A stretch of DNA of 64,000 bases from Streptomyces sp. R28 (GCF_041052385.1 NZ_CP163439.1:8731001-8795000); one strand, 5' to 3'. Numbered from the stretch's first letter, positions 50,591 to 60,424 are shown. The notes: generated from the letters alone by a model not told the origin. Numbers and translations are program-made.

Positions 50591-51331
50591 ATGCTGTCTG
50601 CAGATCGGGACCAGTCGAACGACTACGACAGCTTCGCCGAAATGTACTCGGCGGAGAACGAGAACAGCCTCGTGAACGCGTACTACGAGCGGCCCGCGAT
50701 GTTGGCTCTCGCCGGGGACGTGACGGGACGTCGGATCCTGGACGCCGGCTGTGGTTCAGGCCCCCTGTCCGCTGCACTGCGCGACCGCGGTGCCGTCGTC
50801 ACCGGCATCGACGCCAGCGCCGGGATGCTGGCGCTGGCCAGGCGGCGGCTCGGTGACGATGTAGCCCTGCACGTGGCCGACCTGAGCGACCCCCTGCCGT
50901 TCGCCGACGGTGCGTTCGACGATGTGCTCGCGTCGCTGGTGCTGCACTACCTGGAGGACTGGGGGCCGACGCTGGCCGAGTTGCGTCGCGTGCTCAGGCC
51001 CGGCGGGCGGCTGATTGCGTCGGTGGGCCACCCTGCCGTGTCCTACGCACACCGCGATCCTCGGCCCGACTATTTCGCGACCACCAGCTATACCTTCGAC
51101 TGGACGTTCAACGGGCAGTCCGTCCCGATGAGGTTCTGGCGCAGGCCGTTGCACGCGATGACCGATGCCTTCACCACTGCTGGCTTCCGCCTTGCCGCCA
51201 TCAGCGAGCCGCAGCCCGACCCGGCCGCCCGCGAGCTGTTCCCGGACGGCTTCCAGGAACTTTCGACCAGCCCCAACTTCCTGTTCTTTGTTGTCGAGGT
51301 ACCGCTGGCGGCTACCGGCTTGGGCAGCTGA
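50591..51331 (+). CDS. Class I SAM-dependent methyltransferase
   Basis: This 246-residue methyltransferase has motif I ILDAGCGSGPLSAALRDRGA, the acidic loop VTGIDASAGMLALARRRLGD, FDDVLASLVLHYLEDWGPTL and LRRVLRPGGRLIASVGHP, the UbiE/Methyltransf_11 pattern for small-molecule substrates. It starts 9 bp after the GNAT stop and may belong to the same operon. Confidence 0.9.
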   Translation: MLSADRDQSNDYDSFAEMYSAENENSLVNAYYERPAMLALAGDVTGRRILDAGCGSGPLSAALRDRGAVVTGIDASAGMLALARRRLGDDVALHVADLSDPLPFADGAFDDVLASLVLHYLEDWGPTLAELRRVLRPGGRLIASVGHPAVSYAHRDPRPDYFATTSYTFDWTFNGQSVPMRFWRRPLHAMTDAFTTAGFRLAAISEPQPDPAARELFPDGFQELSTSPNFLFFVVEVPLAATGLGS

Positions 51332-51531
51332 CTTGTCGTGGATCACGAGCGGAGCCAGAGTCGGACGGAGGCGGGACCCGCAGCGGTCACGAGATCTGCC
51401 GGTCAGCCCCTGAGCTGGGCCGCAACCTCTGTCCGTAGCTCTTTGTGACCCGACCGTGGTAGCAGAGGAATCACAACTAGATCTTCCGGAGAGCGAGAGT
51501 CGCTCCGCCTGTCCCAGTACTGTGGCTTCGC

Positions 51532-52434
51532 ATGACCGACTCCGAGATCGAGATAACCGCAGACCTGGTCCACGACCTGCTGCGGGAGCAGCATCCGGAC
51601 CTTGCGGGGCTGGCCATTCGCGAGGTAGCAGGCGGGTGGGGCAACCAAATGTGGCGCCTTGGGGACGAGTTGGCGGTGCGCATGCCGCGGACAGAGGGTG
51701 CCTCGGACCTTCAGCGCAAGGAGCGCCGGTGGCTGCCTGTCCTGGCTCCGCGCCTGCCGCTTCCGGTCCCGAACCCGGTGCGGATCGGTGAACCGTCGGC
51801 GCGCTTCCCGAAGCTCTGGACCATCATGACGTGGGTTCCGGGCGAGCCGCTGGACTACACGTCGATCAGCCGCGGCGACCATGCAGCCGACGCCCTGGCG
51901 GGCTTCCTCAAGGCACTCCATGTGGAGGCGCCCGCTGACGCGCCGATCAGTGAAGACCGCGGCGACCACCCCAAGAAGTGCACGGACGGCTTCGACCACT
52001 TCTTTCACGCCGTCGTCCCCGACGACCTCGCCAACGACGTCCGGGCCGTCTGGGACGACGCCGTCGCGGCGCCCGAGTGGGAGGGCCCGCCGCTCTGGGT
52101 CCATGGCGACCTGCATCCCGCGAACGTCGTCGTCTCGGACGGGACGCTCGCGGGCGTGATCGACTTCGATGCCATGTTCGCCGGCGATCCCGCGTGGGAT
52201 CTCGCGGCCGCATGGGTCATCCTTCCCGCGGGCGCCGCCTCACGCTTCTTCGACGTATACGCGCAGGCAGACGAGGGGACGATCCGGCGCGCCCGCGGGC
52301 TGGCCGCCCTGAAGAGCCTGTTCCTCATGCTGATGGGCCAGAACGGAGACCGGGGCCTTCCTGGCGGCAAGCCGACATGGGGACCCGCAGGCCGGGCAGC
52401 GCTCGATCGTGTCCTGAGAGGCGGTTTGATGTAG
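51532..52434 (+). CDS. Aminoglycoside phosphotransferase (APH) family protein
   Basis: This 300-residue kinase-fold protein has the catalytic LWVHGDLHPANVVVSDGTLA and the metal motif GVIDFDAMFAGDPAWDLAAA. Its N-lobe includes GGWGNQMWRLGDELAVRMPR. Members phosphorylate aminoglycosides, macrolides or metabolites; the substrate cannot be inferred. All catalytic residues seem intact. Confidence 0.9.
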   Translation: MTDSEIEITADLVHDLLREQHPDLAGLAIREVAGGWGNQMWRLGDELAVRMPRTEGASDLQRKERRWLPVLAPRLPLPVPNPVRIGEPSARFPKLWTIMTWVPGEPLDYTSISRGDHAADALAGFLKALHVEAPADAPISEDRGDHPKKCTDGFDHFFHAVVPDDLANDVRAVWDDAVAAPEWEGPPLWVHGDLHPANVVVSDGTLAGVIDFDAMFAGDPAWDLAAAWVILPAGAASRFFDVYAQADEGTIRRARGLAALKSLFLMLMGQNGDRGLPGGKPTWGPAGRAALDRVLRGGLM

Positions 52435-52611
52435 ACACGGAGCGATGAGCCTCCGACACTCCCTTGCCGGAGCGAAGCCTGGTGCCGCGACGCCGCTATC
52501 GCGTTGCCCACGATGGTCTCCCCCGGGAGACGAACAGATGTCTGCCTGCTCGTGACGCCCCTGAGGCGGTCCTCTGACATCTCAGCCGCGATGTTTCCCC
52601 GTCGATAGCGG

Positions 52612-52872
52612 ATGTCGACGATCAAGCTTTTGGTCACCGGCAGCACACCCGTCACGGTCACGACTCAGAAGGTGCTCGTCGCCCGGCTGGGCGACGAGCA
52701 GTCGAGCCACCTGCTGACCTTCGTTGCTGGCGGGCGCAGCATCATCGTCAAGCAGACGGCCGTCCGCACTGGGACGGTGGTCGTCGTGGTCTCCGGTAGC
52801 CCCGGCCTGATCGATGCCGAATTGCGTAAGGCGGTCGCCAAGGCCATGGTGATCAGGTCTACGGGGCGATGA
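52612..52872 (+). CDS. Small protein of unknown function
   Basis: This 86-residue, mostly beta protein (TIKLLVTGSTPVTVTTQKVL; HLLTFVAGGRSIIVKQTAVR; GTVVVVVSGSPGLIDAELRK) has no recognised family. A strong bidirectional terminator lies 73 bp after its stop, which supports expression. Confidence 0.5.
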   Translation: MSTIKLLVTGSTPVTVTTQKVLVARLGDEQSSHLLTFVAGGRSIIVKQTAVRTGTVVVVVSGSPGLIDAELRKAVAKAMVIRSTGR

Positions 52873-52945
52873 GGCGGGACCGGCAGGCGGGCGGATATGG
52901 AGCGCCGGAGCCGGGCGCGGCTGGCAGACGCTTCCGTCCTGCCGC

Positions 52946-52974
52946 AACGGCGGCCCATCGAGTGGGCCGCCGTT
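52946..52974. terminator. Perfect 12-bp inverted repeat (bidirectional terminator)
   Basis: AACGGCGGCCCA and TGGGCCGCCGTT pair exactly around TCGAG. The arm ends give an A-run on one side and TT on the other. It sits between two convergent small genes and would terminate both. Confidence 0.75.
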
Positions 52975-52987
52975 CCTGTGCGGCCGG

Positions 52988-53128
52988 TCAGCAGGTGGCC
53001 AGCAGGGCGTGCTCGACGGCGGTGAACGGACGTCCGTCGCAGCGGTACAGGCGCGTCGGGTCGTCGTGACTGTCGAACTCCCCCTCGGTGACGAGGACGA
53101 CGACTTCGGGGCGGACGGAGTGGGGCAT
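52988..53128 (-). CDS. 46-residue protein of unknown function
   Basis: The peptide PHSVRPEVVVLVTEGEFDSH then DDPTRLYRCDGRPFTAVEHA is charged and soluble. ATG 53128 is the likely start; a longer frame to 53272 overlaps the regulator's promoter side. It ends near the strong terminator. No family known. Confidence 0.5.
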   Translation of the reverse strand: MPHSVRPEVVVLVTEGEFDSHDDPTRLYRCDGRPFTAVEHALLATC

Positions 53129-53329
53129 GGGCGATTGCCTGTGTGGTGGCGTGAGATCGGTATGTGTGGCTTTGTCCACGAGAACGGACAGCAGATGTAC
53201 ACCGTTTCCGGAGGCACCTCGCCGCACACAGAAGTCGAACTGTCCAGCCGACACGACAGCGGCCGGCGCCATCCCTGCGGAAAGCCGTCAGCCCTGAGGC
53301 GTTCCCGGCGGTGGGTGGGCGTTGTCGGG

Positions 53330-54178
53330 TTACTCGCGGATCTGAGCGTTCACTGTGGGATGCGTGTCACCGCTGTCCGTGCCCAGGCCCGCGAGCAGGC
53401 GCAGGCCGTCCTCGGCGGGGGTACCAGGGGCCGCGGAGAATACGAGCAGCTCCATGCTCGATTCGTCCGGTAGCGCGAAGTTCTCCTGGTGCAGTTCCAG
53501 CAGTCCGACCAGCGGGTGCCGGTACGCCTTGCGTCCGTGTGTGCGGGCGCGTACGTCCGCGCGGGCCCAGAGGCGGGGGAAGCGCTCGCTGCCCAGCGAC
53601 AGCTCGCCGATGAGCAGAGCCAGTTGGGGGTCCTCGGGGTATTTGCCTGCGGCCAGGCGCAGGTGCCCGACCACGTCGAGGGTGCATGCCTCCCAGTCCG
53701 CGTAGAGGCCCCGTTCGGCCTCCTGGAGGAAGATGTGCCGGGCGATGTTCAGGCCCGGCATCGGCCGGCCGAAGAGGAGCACGGCGAGGCGGTTCCCGGC
53801 GAGCACGTCCAAGCGGTGGTTCATGATCAGCGCGGGTGCGTCGGCGACCAGGTCGAGGATGCGTAGCAGCTGCGGCCGGACCCGCCCGACCGGCGCCTTC
53901 GCGCGGCGGCGATGCTGCCGGGCGAGCCGGTCGAGGTGCCCGCGTTCGGTCTCGTCGAGGCCGAGGACGCGGGCGAGCGCGTCGAGGACCTGCTCGGACG
54001 GCTGGGTCGCGCGGCCCTGCTCCAGGCGTACGTAGTAGTCGACGCTGACTCCGGACAGGTGCGCGACCTCTTCGCGGCGCAGCCCTTCGACCCGGCGGCG
54101 GCTGTCGGTGGGGATGCCGATGGCTGCCGGGTCCACCCGGGAACGCCGGGTCCGCAGGAAGCCCGCGAGGTCGTCCAT
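53330..54178 (-). CDS. XRE family regulator with MmyB-like ligand domain
   Basis: This 282-residue protein has an N-terminal helix-turn-helix (RRVEGLRREEVAHLSGVSVD, YYVRLEQGRATQPSEQVLDA) and a PAS-like MmyB C-terminal domain (LVADAPALIMNHRLDVLAGN; LRLAAGKYPEDPQLALLIGE) that binds lipid-like or aromatic ligands. It is divergent from an NAD(P)H:quinone oxidoreductase gene, a common pairing in which the regulator represses its neighbour. ATG 54178. Confidence 0.93.
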   Translation of the reverse strand: MDDLAGFLRTRRSRVDPAAIGIPTDSRRRVEGLRREEVAHLSGVSVDYYVRLEQGRATQPSEQVLDALARVLGLDETERGHLDRLARQHRRRAKAPVGRVRPQLLRILDLVADAPALIMNHRLDVLAGNRLAVLLFGRPMPGLNIARHIFLQEAERGLYADWEACTLDVVGHLRLAAGKYPEDPQLALLIGELSLGSERFPRLWARADVRARTHGRKAYRHPLVGLLELHQENFALPDESSMELLVFSAAPGTPAEDGLRLLAGLGTDSGDTHPTVNAQIRE

Positions 54179-54323
54179 GCATCGAAGTATGGCCGCGCCG
54201 GCGCCCGTGAGGGTGGCCCTGCCGGTACCAGGAAGTCTCGTCCGACGGAAGAGGAGCCCCTGAACGCCGGGCGCCGCGGCGCCCAGGATCGAAGGCATCC
54301 GACCCGAAGGAGCAGGAGTACCC

Positions 54324-55103
54324 ATGAAGACGCTGATCGTCTACGCACACCCGGAGCCGAAGTCGCTCAACAGCTCGCTGAAGGACCTCGCGGTGTCCAC
54401 CCTGGAGAGCGCCGGGCATGAGGTGCGGGTGAGCGATCTGTACGCGATGAACTGGAAGGCGGTCGTGGACGCCGCGGACTACGGCCCCGACGCCTCAAGC
54501 CCCCTGAAGGTCGCGGCGGACTCGGGCCGGGCCTTCGACGCCGGGACGCTCACCCCGGACGTGCGCGCCGAGCAGGAGAAGCTGCTGTGGGCCGACACGA
54601 TCATCTTCCAGTTCCCGATGTGGTGGTACACCATGCCCGCGATCCTCAAGGGCTGGGTGGACCGGGTGTTCACCTACCACTTCGCGTACGGCGTCGGTGA
54701 GCACAGCGACACCCGGTACGGCGAGCGCTTCGGCGAAGGCACCCTCGCGGGCAGGAAGGCCCTGCTGTCGGTGACCGCCGGCGGCCCGGAGTCGCACTAC
54801 GCCTCTCGCGGGATCAACGGCCCCATCGACGACCTGCTGTTCCCGATCCACCACGGCATCCTCTACTACCCGGGCATCGAGGTGCTGCCCCCGTTCGTGC
54901 TCTACGGCACCGACCGGATGACCGCCGAGGACTACCCGGACGTCGCCAAGGCTTGGAGGCAGCGCCTGCTCACCCTGGAGTCGACCGAGCCGATCGCGTT
55001 CCGGCCCCAGAACTTCGGTGACTACGAGATCCCCTCGCTGCACCTGAAGAAGGGACTGGAGCCCGCAGGCCGCACCGGTTTTGGGCTGCACGTGCGCGGC
55101 TGA
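54324..55103 (+). CDS. NAD(P)H dehydrogenase (quinone), NQO1-like flavoprotein
   Basis: This 259-residue flavodoxin-fold oxidoreductase has TLIVYAHPEPKSLNSSLKDL (FMN/FAD loop), FQFPMWWYTMPAILKGWVDR, and TAGGPESHYASRGING. It reduces quinones or nitro compounds by two electrons with NAD(P)H. ATG 54324 follows AAGGAG. The divergent MmyB-like XRE gene is its probable regulator. Confidence 0.93.
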   Translation: MKTLIVYAHPEPKSLNSSLKDLAVSTLESAGHEVRVSDLYAMNWKAVVDAADYGPDASSPLKVAADSGRAFDAGTLTPDVRAEQEKLLWADTIIFQFPMWWYTMPAILKGWVDRVFTYHFAYGVGEHSDTRYGERFGEGTLAGRKALLSVTAGGPESHYASRGINGPIDDLLFPIHHGILYYPGIEVLPPFVLYGTDRMTAEDYPDVAKAWRQRLLTLESTEPIAFRPQNFGDYEIPSLHLKKGLEPAGRTGFGLHVRG

Positions 55104-55235
55104 CCACCGGCCACCGGCGATGAACAGGACGAGTTGGTGCGCGAACCCGAGGAGCAGCCCGAGGGCCGTGGCGGCCAGCTACCTGCTCGCAAGTGCCGGT
55201 ACGGGAGCTGATGTCAGGCTGCCGGATATGCCCGA

Positions 55236-55820
55236 CTAAGCCTTGATTGATGCGGCCGACCTAGCGGCCTGCTCGATCTTCGCGCGGTAGGCTGCACGGG
55301 CTTCCTCGTCGATCTGCTGCTCGTGTTCGGCGCGCACCCCGGTCCGGCCGTCGAGGCCCTCGCGCAGGATATCGGCGTGCCCGGCATGCCGGACGGTCTC
55401 GCTGAGGACATGGAGCATGACGGCGAACAGGTTCGTGTTGGGAGAAGGCTCCGCCCACCATGGCACGTGGCCGGGGGCATCGAGGGGAAGCTCGTTGATC
55501 GTCGCGTCCGAGTGTTCCCACGTGCGCCGGTAGAACCCGATGATCTGATCGCGTGTCTCGTCCTCGGTCGCCCACTGATCGCTGCCGTCGGAGTCCTGCC
55601 ACCGGCACAGCGGTTCCGGGGAAGGGCGGTCGAAGACCTCGCCGAAGTACCTGGCCTCGACGGTGGCCACATGCTTGACCAGGCCGAGGAGGTTGGTCCC
55701 GGTCGCCGTCAAAGGTCGGCGGGCGTCGTATTCGGACAAGCCGTCGAGTTTCCAGAGCAGAGCCTTGCGGTCCCGCCGCAGCCTCCCGTGCAGGTTGTCC
55801 TTCGCGAATTCATCGATCAT
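55236..55820 (-). CDS. DinB family protein
   Basis: This 194-residue DinB/DUF664 four-helix protein has metal ligands in LLGLVKHVATVEARYFGEVF (His), WEHSDATI and HVLSETVRHAGHADILREGL. Actinobacterial members are thiol-dependent enzymes of unknown substrate. ATG 55820 (MIDEFAKDNL) fits the family start. Confidence 0.87.
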   Translation of the reverse strand: MIDEFAKDNLHGRLRRDRKALLWKLDGLSEYDARRPLTATGTNLLGLVKHVATVEARYFGEVFDRPSPEPLCRWQDSDGSDQWATEDETRDQIIGFYRRTWEHSDATINELPLDAPGHVPWWAEPSPNTNLFAVMLHVLSETVRHAGHADILREGLDGRTGVRAEHEQQIDEEARAAYRAKIEQAARSAASIKA

Positions 55821-56001
55821 GCGGCATGAACTTTCCATGGGCTGTTCGTGGTCTCAAGATCCCGTACGTGGTCCGCAACGGCTGGCAGAGCCGAGCCTTG
55901 GGACTCCTCACCCAATGAGCTACCGGGAATGACTGTCTGTCAGAGAGACGTGGGATGGGGTGGGGTGCGTGTTGGCTCGCGGCCGCCCCGATCTGCGACG
56001 G

Positions 56002-57318
56002 CTACCGCGCAGGAGAACTACACGCACGCTGTTCGGTGCAGTTCTCTGGTCCCGTTGAGCAGTTCGGGACGGGGGCCGGGGAGGTGGGCGGGTGCCAGGT
56101 GAGAATCCAGCCGGCGGTCAGCACCGCCGCGCCGCCTGCCAGGGCGATTGCGCCGCCTGTTCCGATGCCTGCGGCCACCGCGCCGAAGCAGGCCGGCCCG
56201 ACGCCCTGCAGCGTCATGCTGCCGGAGCCGAGCAGACCGAAAGCCTGGCCCTGGCCGTCCTGCGGCAGGGCGTCCAGGAACGGCCGTTGCAGGCCCAGAC
56301 CGTAGGCTAATCCGAAGCCGCAGAGCAGCAGCAGACAGGACGAGACGCCCACTCCGGGCTCGGTGGCGAAGCCGACCAGCGGCAGTCCCGTCAGCGCAAT
56401 CAACGGAACTACCAGTCGTTCCCGGGTGGGTGGCCGTAGCAGTCGACCCACCAGCAGGTCACCGACAAGCATGCCGACCGGCAGACAGCCCATCAGCACC
56501 GCGTACCAGCCGGGCGCGAAGTGGCGTCCTCCCGCGTAGGCGACGATCAGACCTTCCGCGCCCGCTACGAACGCGGGCGGTAGCCACTGGGCCAGCATCA
56601 GTCGTCGTACCGTGGGTCCGCGCAGCAGCAGGCCGGCACCGTGCAGGCTTGCCCGGACGGCCCCGCCGTCGCCCCGAGCGCTGCCGGGTGTGCCGCCGAA
56701 CTCCCCCGGCTCCAGCCGGGGCAGCCGGATGCGGACAGCGAGCGCGCAGCCGAGATAGAGGGCGGCGCTTACCGCGAGCGCCCGTTGCGGGCCGAGTACC
56801 GCGACGACCGCACCTCCCAGCGCCAGACCGAACAATTGCGCGCCGGAGGAGGCGATGTTGTTCAGTGAACGGCCCAGTACATAGGCGTCGCCCTTCAGCC
56901 ACTGCGCGACCAGCCGACTCGATACGCCGCCGAACACCGGTGTGGCGAGGGCGACCAGCGCCACGACACCGAGGCTTGCCGCGACCGGCATCCGCACCAG
57001 GGCGAGCAGCAGGGCGGCGGCGCACTCCAAGGCGTAGCCGCCGGCGATGAGCGCACGGGGCGGCAGTCGGTCGGCCAGTGAGCCCAGCAGCAGCGAGCCG
57101 AACAACTGCGGGAGAAAGCCGATGCCGAAGGCCAGTGCGCTCAACAGCGCGGAGCCGGTGGCCGCGAAGACCAGCACCGAGAACGTGGTGATCCGCAGCG
57201 AGCCCGCAGTGATCGCGACGGCGCGGGTCGAGAAGAGCAACCGGAATCGCGGCTCGGCCAGCACCTCCCGGTAGGTGGCACGGTGGTTGCCCTGCGCGGG
57301 CTCGGCGGTTGGGATCAT
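56002..57318 (-). CDS. MFS transporter (putative drug or metabolite exporter)
   Basis: This 438-residue protein has about 12 membrane helices with the MFS motif A-like loop GSLADRLPPRALIAGGYALE between helices 2 and 3. Related proteins export drugs or metabolites by proton antiport. ATG 57318 is preferred over an earlier frame start that lies in the regulator's promoter. It is divergent from an ArsR-type regulator, its likely controller. Confidence 0.88.
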   Translation of the reverse strand: MIPTAEPAQGNHRATYREVLAEPRFRLLFSTRAVAITAGSLRITTFSVLVFAATGSALLSALAFGIGFLPQLFGSLLLGSLADRLPPRALIAGGYALECAAALLLALVRMPVAASLGVVALVALATPVFGGVSSRLVAQWLKGDAYVLGRSLNNIASSGAQLFGLALGGAVVAVLGPQRALAVSAALYLGCALAVRIRLPRLEPGEFGGTPGSARGDGGAVRASLHGAGLLLRGPTVRRLMLAQWLPPAFVAGAEGLIVAYAGGRHFAPGWYAVLMGCLPVGMLVGDLLVGRLLRPPTRERLVVPLIALTGLPLVGFATEPGVGVSSCLLLLCGFGLAYGLGLQRPFLDALPQDGQGQAFGLLGSGSMTLQGVGPACFGAVAAGIGTGGAIALAGGAAVLTAGWILTWHPPTSPAPVPNCSTGPENCTEQRACSSPAR

Positions 57319-57407
57319 GACGCCCAGCCTCGCCGTGCGCCCACGCCACTCACCAATGATTCGTCGCTGGACGAATCTGAACAGACGTCCGGCGGTAGCA
57401 TCGCAGG

Positions 57408-58388
57408 GTGCTGCGCTTCGAAGTCTCCGTCGAGGACCTGCTGCGCAGCCGCTTCGCACTGTCGCCCGCGTTGGACCTCTGCTTGCTGCTGCGCTCGCTC
57501 GCCGGCCACGACCGGCCGCTGCCGCGAGCCTGGGCCGCCCGGCTCCTGCCGGCCTTTGAACGGCTTCGCCGCGAGACCGAACTGGACGCCGCCCTCGCCC
57601 TGCACAACCCGCAATCCGGACCGAGCTTCGTCGCCCCGCCCCCGCGCGGCCTCAACCAGAGCTGGGCAGACGACCTGGCCATGATCCGGGCCACACCGCT
57701 GGAAGCGGCCTGCCACGAAATCGCCACCACCGCGACCGGCCCGTCCGCCCGTGATCCCCGCGTACGTGCGGTGCTGGACTCCACGGACGCCGTCTCCAGG
57801 ATCGCCGAGGCGATGGACCAGGCGTGGCACGAGCTGCTCGCCACGGACTGGCCGCAACTGCGCGCGATCTGTGAGCGCGATGTCGTGCACCGGGTGGGTG
57901 TGATCGGCGAACACGGATGGGCCACGACCATCGAGAGCCTGCACCCGAGCATCTCCTGGCAAGCCGGCGGTATCGAGATCGGCCACTTCCCTCAAGTCGG
58001 AACAGTCCGCCTTGCCGGCGACGGGCTATTGCTGATCCCTTCGGTCTTCGTCGGGAATATCGCCGCGCACCTGGAAGACCCCTGGCCCAGGACCTTGGTC
58101 TATCGTGCCCGCGGCACCGCCGCCCTGTGGGGCGAGCAGGAGACTGTCCCCCAACCGGACGCGCTGACCGCTCTGGTCGGCCGGGCCCGGGCCCGGCTGC
58201 TGTTGGCGCTGGACGCCCCGGCCAGTACCAGCCACCTCGCCCGAAGCCTCGCCATGGCACCCGGCGCGGTGGGAGACCACCTCGCCATCCTGCGAGGCGC
58301 GGGGCTGCTCGTCCGCGCCCGGTCGGGACGGTCGGTGCTCTACCGGCGCACCCCGCTCGGCGAGGCGCTGGTCGCCGGTTCGGGCTGA
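57408..58388 (+). CDS. ArsR-type winged-helix regulator with DUF5937 N-terminal domain
   Basis: This 326-residue protein starts LRFEVSVEDLLRSRFALSPA, the DUF5937 signature. The C-terminal winged helix shows RARLLLALDAPASTSHLARS, LAMAPGAVGDHLAILRGAGL and VRARSGRSVLYRRTPLGEAL, typical of ArsR proteins. Divergent MFS gene 90 bp away. GTG start at 57408. Confidence 0.9.
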   Translation: MLRFEVSVEDLLRSRFALSPALDLCLLLRSLAGHDRPLPRAWAARLLPAFERLRRETELDAALALHNPQSGPSFVAPPPRGLNQSWADDLAMIRATPLEAACHEIATTATGPSARDPRVRAVLDSTDAVSRIAEAMDQAWHELLATDWPQLRAICERDVVHRVGVIGEHGWATTIESLHPSISWQAGGIEIGHFPQVGTVRLAGDGLLLIPSVFVGNIAAHLEDPWPRTLVYRARGTAALWGEQETVPQPDALTALVGRARARLLLALDAPASTSHLARSLAMAPGAVGDHLAILRGAGLLVRARSGRSVLYRRTPLGEALVAGSG

Positions 58389-58397
58389 GGGCTCAGA

Positions 58398-58470
58398 TCA
58401 GCACTGTTTTTTGAGGTGCCGCCAGCAGATGATTGCAGCACCAGCGATGATGACGATTCTTGGAATCGGT
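58398..58470 (-). mobile_element. IS5-family transposase, 3' end remnant
   Basis: The frame reads RIVIIAGAAIICWRHLKKQC and stop, matching the usual C-terminus of IS5-type transposases (ICWR-L pattern). Everything upstream of this end is gone. A similar end lies at 61212-61303. Confidence 0.55.
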
Positions 58471-58573
58471 GATAGCTGCTTCTCTTCTCCACTTGATTCG
58501 TTGCTGGAGAGAGTGGGGAGCAAGAGCGTGATGCCGTCCGCCGACGGGGCAGTCGTAGATAGCATCATTGTTC

Positions 58574-59080
58574 ATGACGCTGACGGAGCGGTGGACTTCC
58601 CGGGTTCTCCTGGTGGACGACGATGGTCGCCTGTTGCTGCTGTGCGGTCGTGATCCACGCAGTCCGGGGGCGAGATGGTGGTTCACCGTCGGTGGTGGCG
58701 TCGAGGAAGGCGAGGGTTACCTTCAGGCTGCTGTGCGTGAGGTCTGGGAGGAGACGGCGCTGTCTCTTCCTGTTGAGCGCTTGAGCCCCGTTGTCTGGAC
58801 CCGGCAGGCGATCTTCAGCGTCGATGGCCGGGGCTTTGACCAGTATGAGGAGTACCGTCTTGCCCGGGTCACGCCCGATGAGGCGCGCGGGATGAACATC
58901 CGGACGGAAGAGGCCCTTTATGGGCATCGCTGGTGGTCGATAACGGAACTGGCCAGCACCGCGGAGACCATTCGGCCGAAGAAGATGGCCTCTCTCCTGG
59001 CGGATGTGCTGGCGACCGTTCATCTCGACCGGCGTCCTGTGCATCTGGGCAATTTCAACGAAGACACTGATCCGGAATAG
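58574..59080 (+). CDS. NUDIX hydrolase
   Basis: This 168-residue protein contains a complete Nudix box (GGGVEEGEGYLQAAVREVWE then ETA) and flanking strands. Members hydrolyse nucleoside diphosphate derivatives. ATG 58574 follows an IS remnant; a strong hairpin follows the stop. The substrate is unknown. Confidence 0.92.
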   Translation: MTLTERWTSRVLLVDDDGRLLLLCGRDPRSPGARWWFTVGGGVEEGEGYLQAAVREVWEETALSLPVERLSPVVWTRQAIFSVDGRGFDQYEEYRLARVTPDEARGMNIRTEEALYGHRWWSITELASTAETIRPKKMASLLADVLATVHLDRRPVHLGNFNEDTDPE

Positions 59081-59096
59081 GGCTCGTACGTGCTTC

Positions 59097-59126
59097 GGGG
59101 GCGCCGACTGTCAGGTCGGCGCCCCC
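59097..59126 (+). terminator. Perfect 12-bp hairpin after the NUDIX gene
   Basis: GGGGGCGCCGAC and GTCGGCGCCCCC pair exactly around TGTCAG, 17 bp after the NUDIX stop. No T-run, as usual for Streptomyces terminators. Confidence 0.75.
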
Positions 59127-59344
59127 GTAGATCCGTGACGGTCAGGTGACGTCGTTGGAGTTTCCGGTCATGGTGTGCGGCGAAGCGGAACGATGTCCGG
59201 TCCCCGGGAGGGCGTGGCTGGACGTGCGGTTTCCGAAGCGGCGAGCAAGGCAACGATGGTTACTGGTTGTTGGCAGTGCGGGCAGTTGCGGGTCGCTGTG
59301 GGCTCCAACGGGTCTCGTTCTGCAGTGATTTGGCGGTTGGCGCC

Positions 59345-59684
59345 AGAGCTGGTCGAAGCCGCCGATGAGAAGCAGTTGTCGAAGACGATCGCCCGCTACG
59401 GCCGTGTCGATCTTTTATGCATTGACGAACTCGGCTACATGGAACTGGACCGCAGGGTCGCTGAACTGCTGTTTCAGGTTCTGACCGAGCGCGAGGAGAA
59501 GAACAGCGTCGCCATCGCTTTGAACGAAAGTTTCAGCGGGTGGAGGAAGACGTTCACCGACCCGCGGCCCTGCGCGGCCATCGTCGACCGGCTGACCTTC
59601 AAAGGCGCCATCATCCAGACCGGCACCGAGTCCTACCGCCTCGCCCACACCAAAGCCCAGGCGGAACGAGCGGAAACTGGCTGA
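59345..59684 (+). mobile_element. IstB-like ATPase of an IS21 element, C-terminal remnant
   Basis: The frame reads ELVEAADEKQLSKTIARYGR, VDLLCIDELGYMELDRRVAE, LLFQVLTEREEKNSVAIALN and DRLTFKGAIIQTGTESYRLA, the second half of an IstB helper ATPase with Walker B (LLCIDELGY). The N-terminal half with Walker A and the IstA transposase gene are absent. It still has a long open frame but is not likely to be functional. Confidence 0.8.
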
Positions 59685-59729
59685 ACCAGGCTTCCAAAGA
59701 ACAAGCCGTCCGATACTTCGCCGGATCAG

Positions 59730-60004
59730 TCAGCCGACTTGAACCTTCCCCATGACGATCTCCGCGACGCGGGAGGGCGCGACATCAGTGGTGTCGATCA
59801 CCTGGGCTTCCAGACGGAGCCAGGACAGGGCGCGCTGATACTCGCCCAAGTGATTAAGGCGCCACTGGCGAGCACTGATGCTCTCAGGTTTGGTGTCAGT
59901 CTCGATACGTTCAACCAGCGTGTCTTGGTCCGTGTCCAGCAGGTCAGTTCCTTCGCGGTCGTGGTCTTGCCCGCACCGAAGGTGCCATTCAGTCAGATGA
60001 TCAC
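59730..60004 (-). pseudogene. AAA family ATPase, degraded
   Basis: The P-loop NGTFGAGKTTTAKELT follows VII then an in-frame TGA (where relatives have Trp). The next part (LLDTDQDTLVERIETDTKPE; WRLNHLGEYQRALSWLRLEA; VIDTTDVAPSRVAEIVMGKV) is in another frame, and the central third of the family (about 60 residues) is missing. It carries at least three lesions. Confidence 0.7.
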
Positions 60005-60189
60005 GGATCCAACCCTACGCGGATCGCCTTGCCCAGCAGATGGCTTCCGGTCATCCCTTCACACAGCCCTGAACCGAACCCGTGTTGCCGCCAAAGCGAC
60101 ATCAAAACTCACTGACAACGATCATGGAAAAGAACGCCAAGTGACTCCCGGAGTCAGCGCGAAACGACATCCGCGGAGACTGACACAGC

Positions 60190-60424
60190 CAGGCATCCTC
60201 TGCACTATCCCGGACAGGGCCGACCAGGCCCGCAATCGCAAGATACGCGGTTCCCGTGGCGGCCGGCCGCCCAAGTTCGACCCGCAGGGCTGCAAGGCTC
60301 GCCACGCGGTCGAGTGCGGCATCAATCACCCCAAAAGGCAGCGGGCCGTGGCCACGCGGGACTACAAGCTCGCGGTCCGCTACGAGGGACCGTCCTCGTC
60401 GCGGCCATCAACGAGTGGCTGTAA
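60190..60424 (+). mobile_element. IS5-family transposase, C-terminal remnant with frameshift
   Basis: The frame contains IPDRADQARNRKIRGSRGGR, PPKFDPQGCKARHAVECGIN and RAVATRDYKLAVRYE. The usual end TVLVAAINEWL follows one base out of frame. The N-terminal part is missing. It overlaps the 3' end of the hydrolase gene on the other strand. Confidence 0.78.

Noticed and set aside
59993..59998. In-frame TGA in the AAA ATPase read as selenocysteine
   Set aside because: The gene also has a frameshift and a large internal deletion. Relatives have Trp there, and no SECIS-like element was seen.
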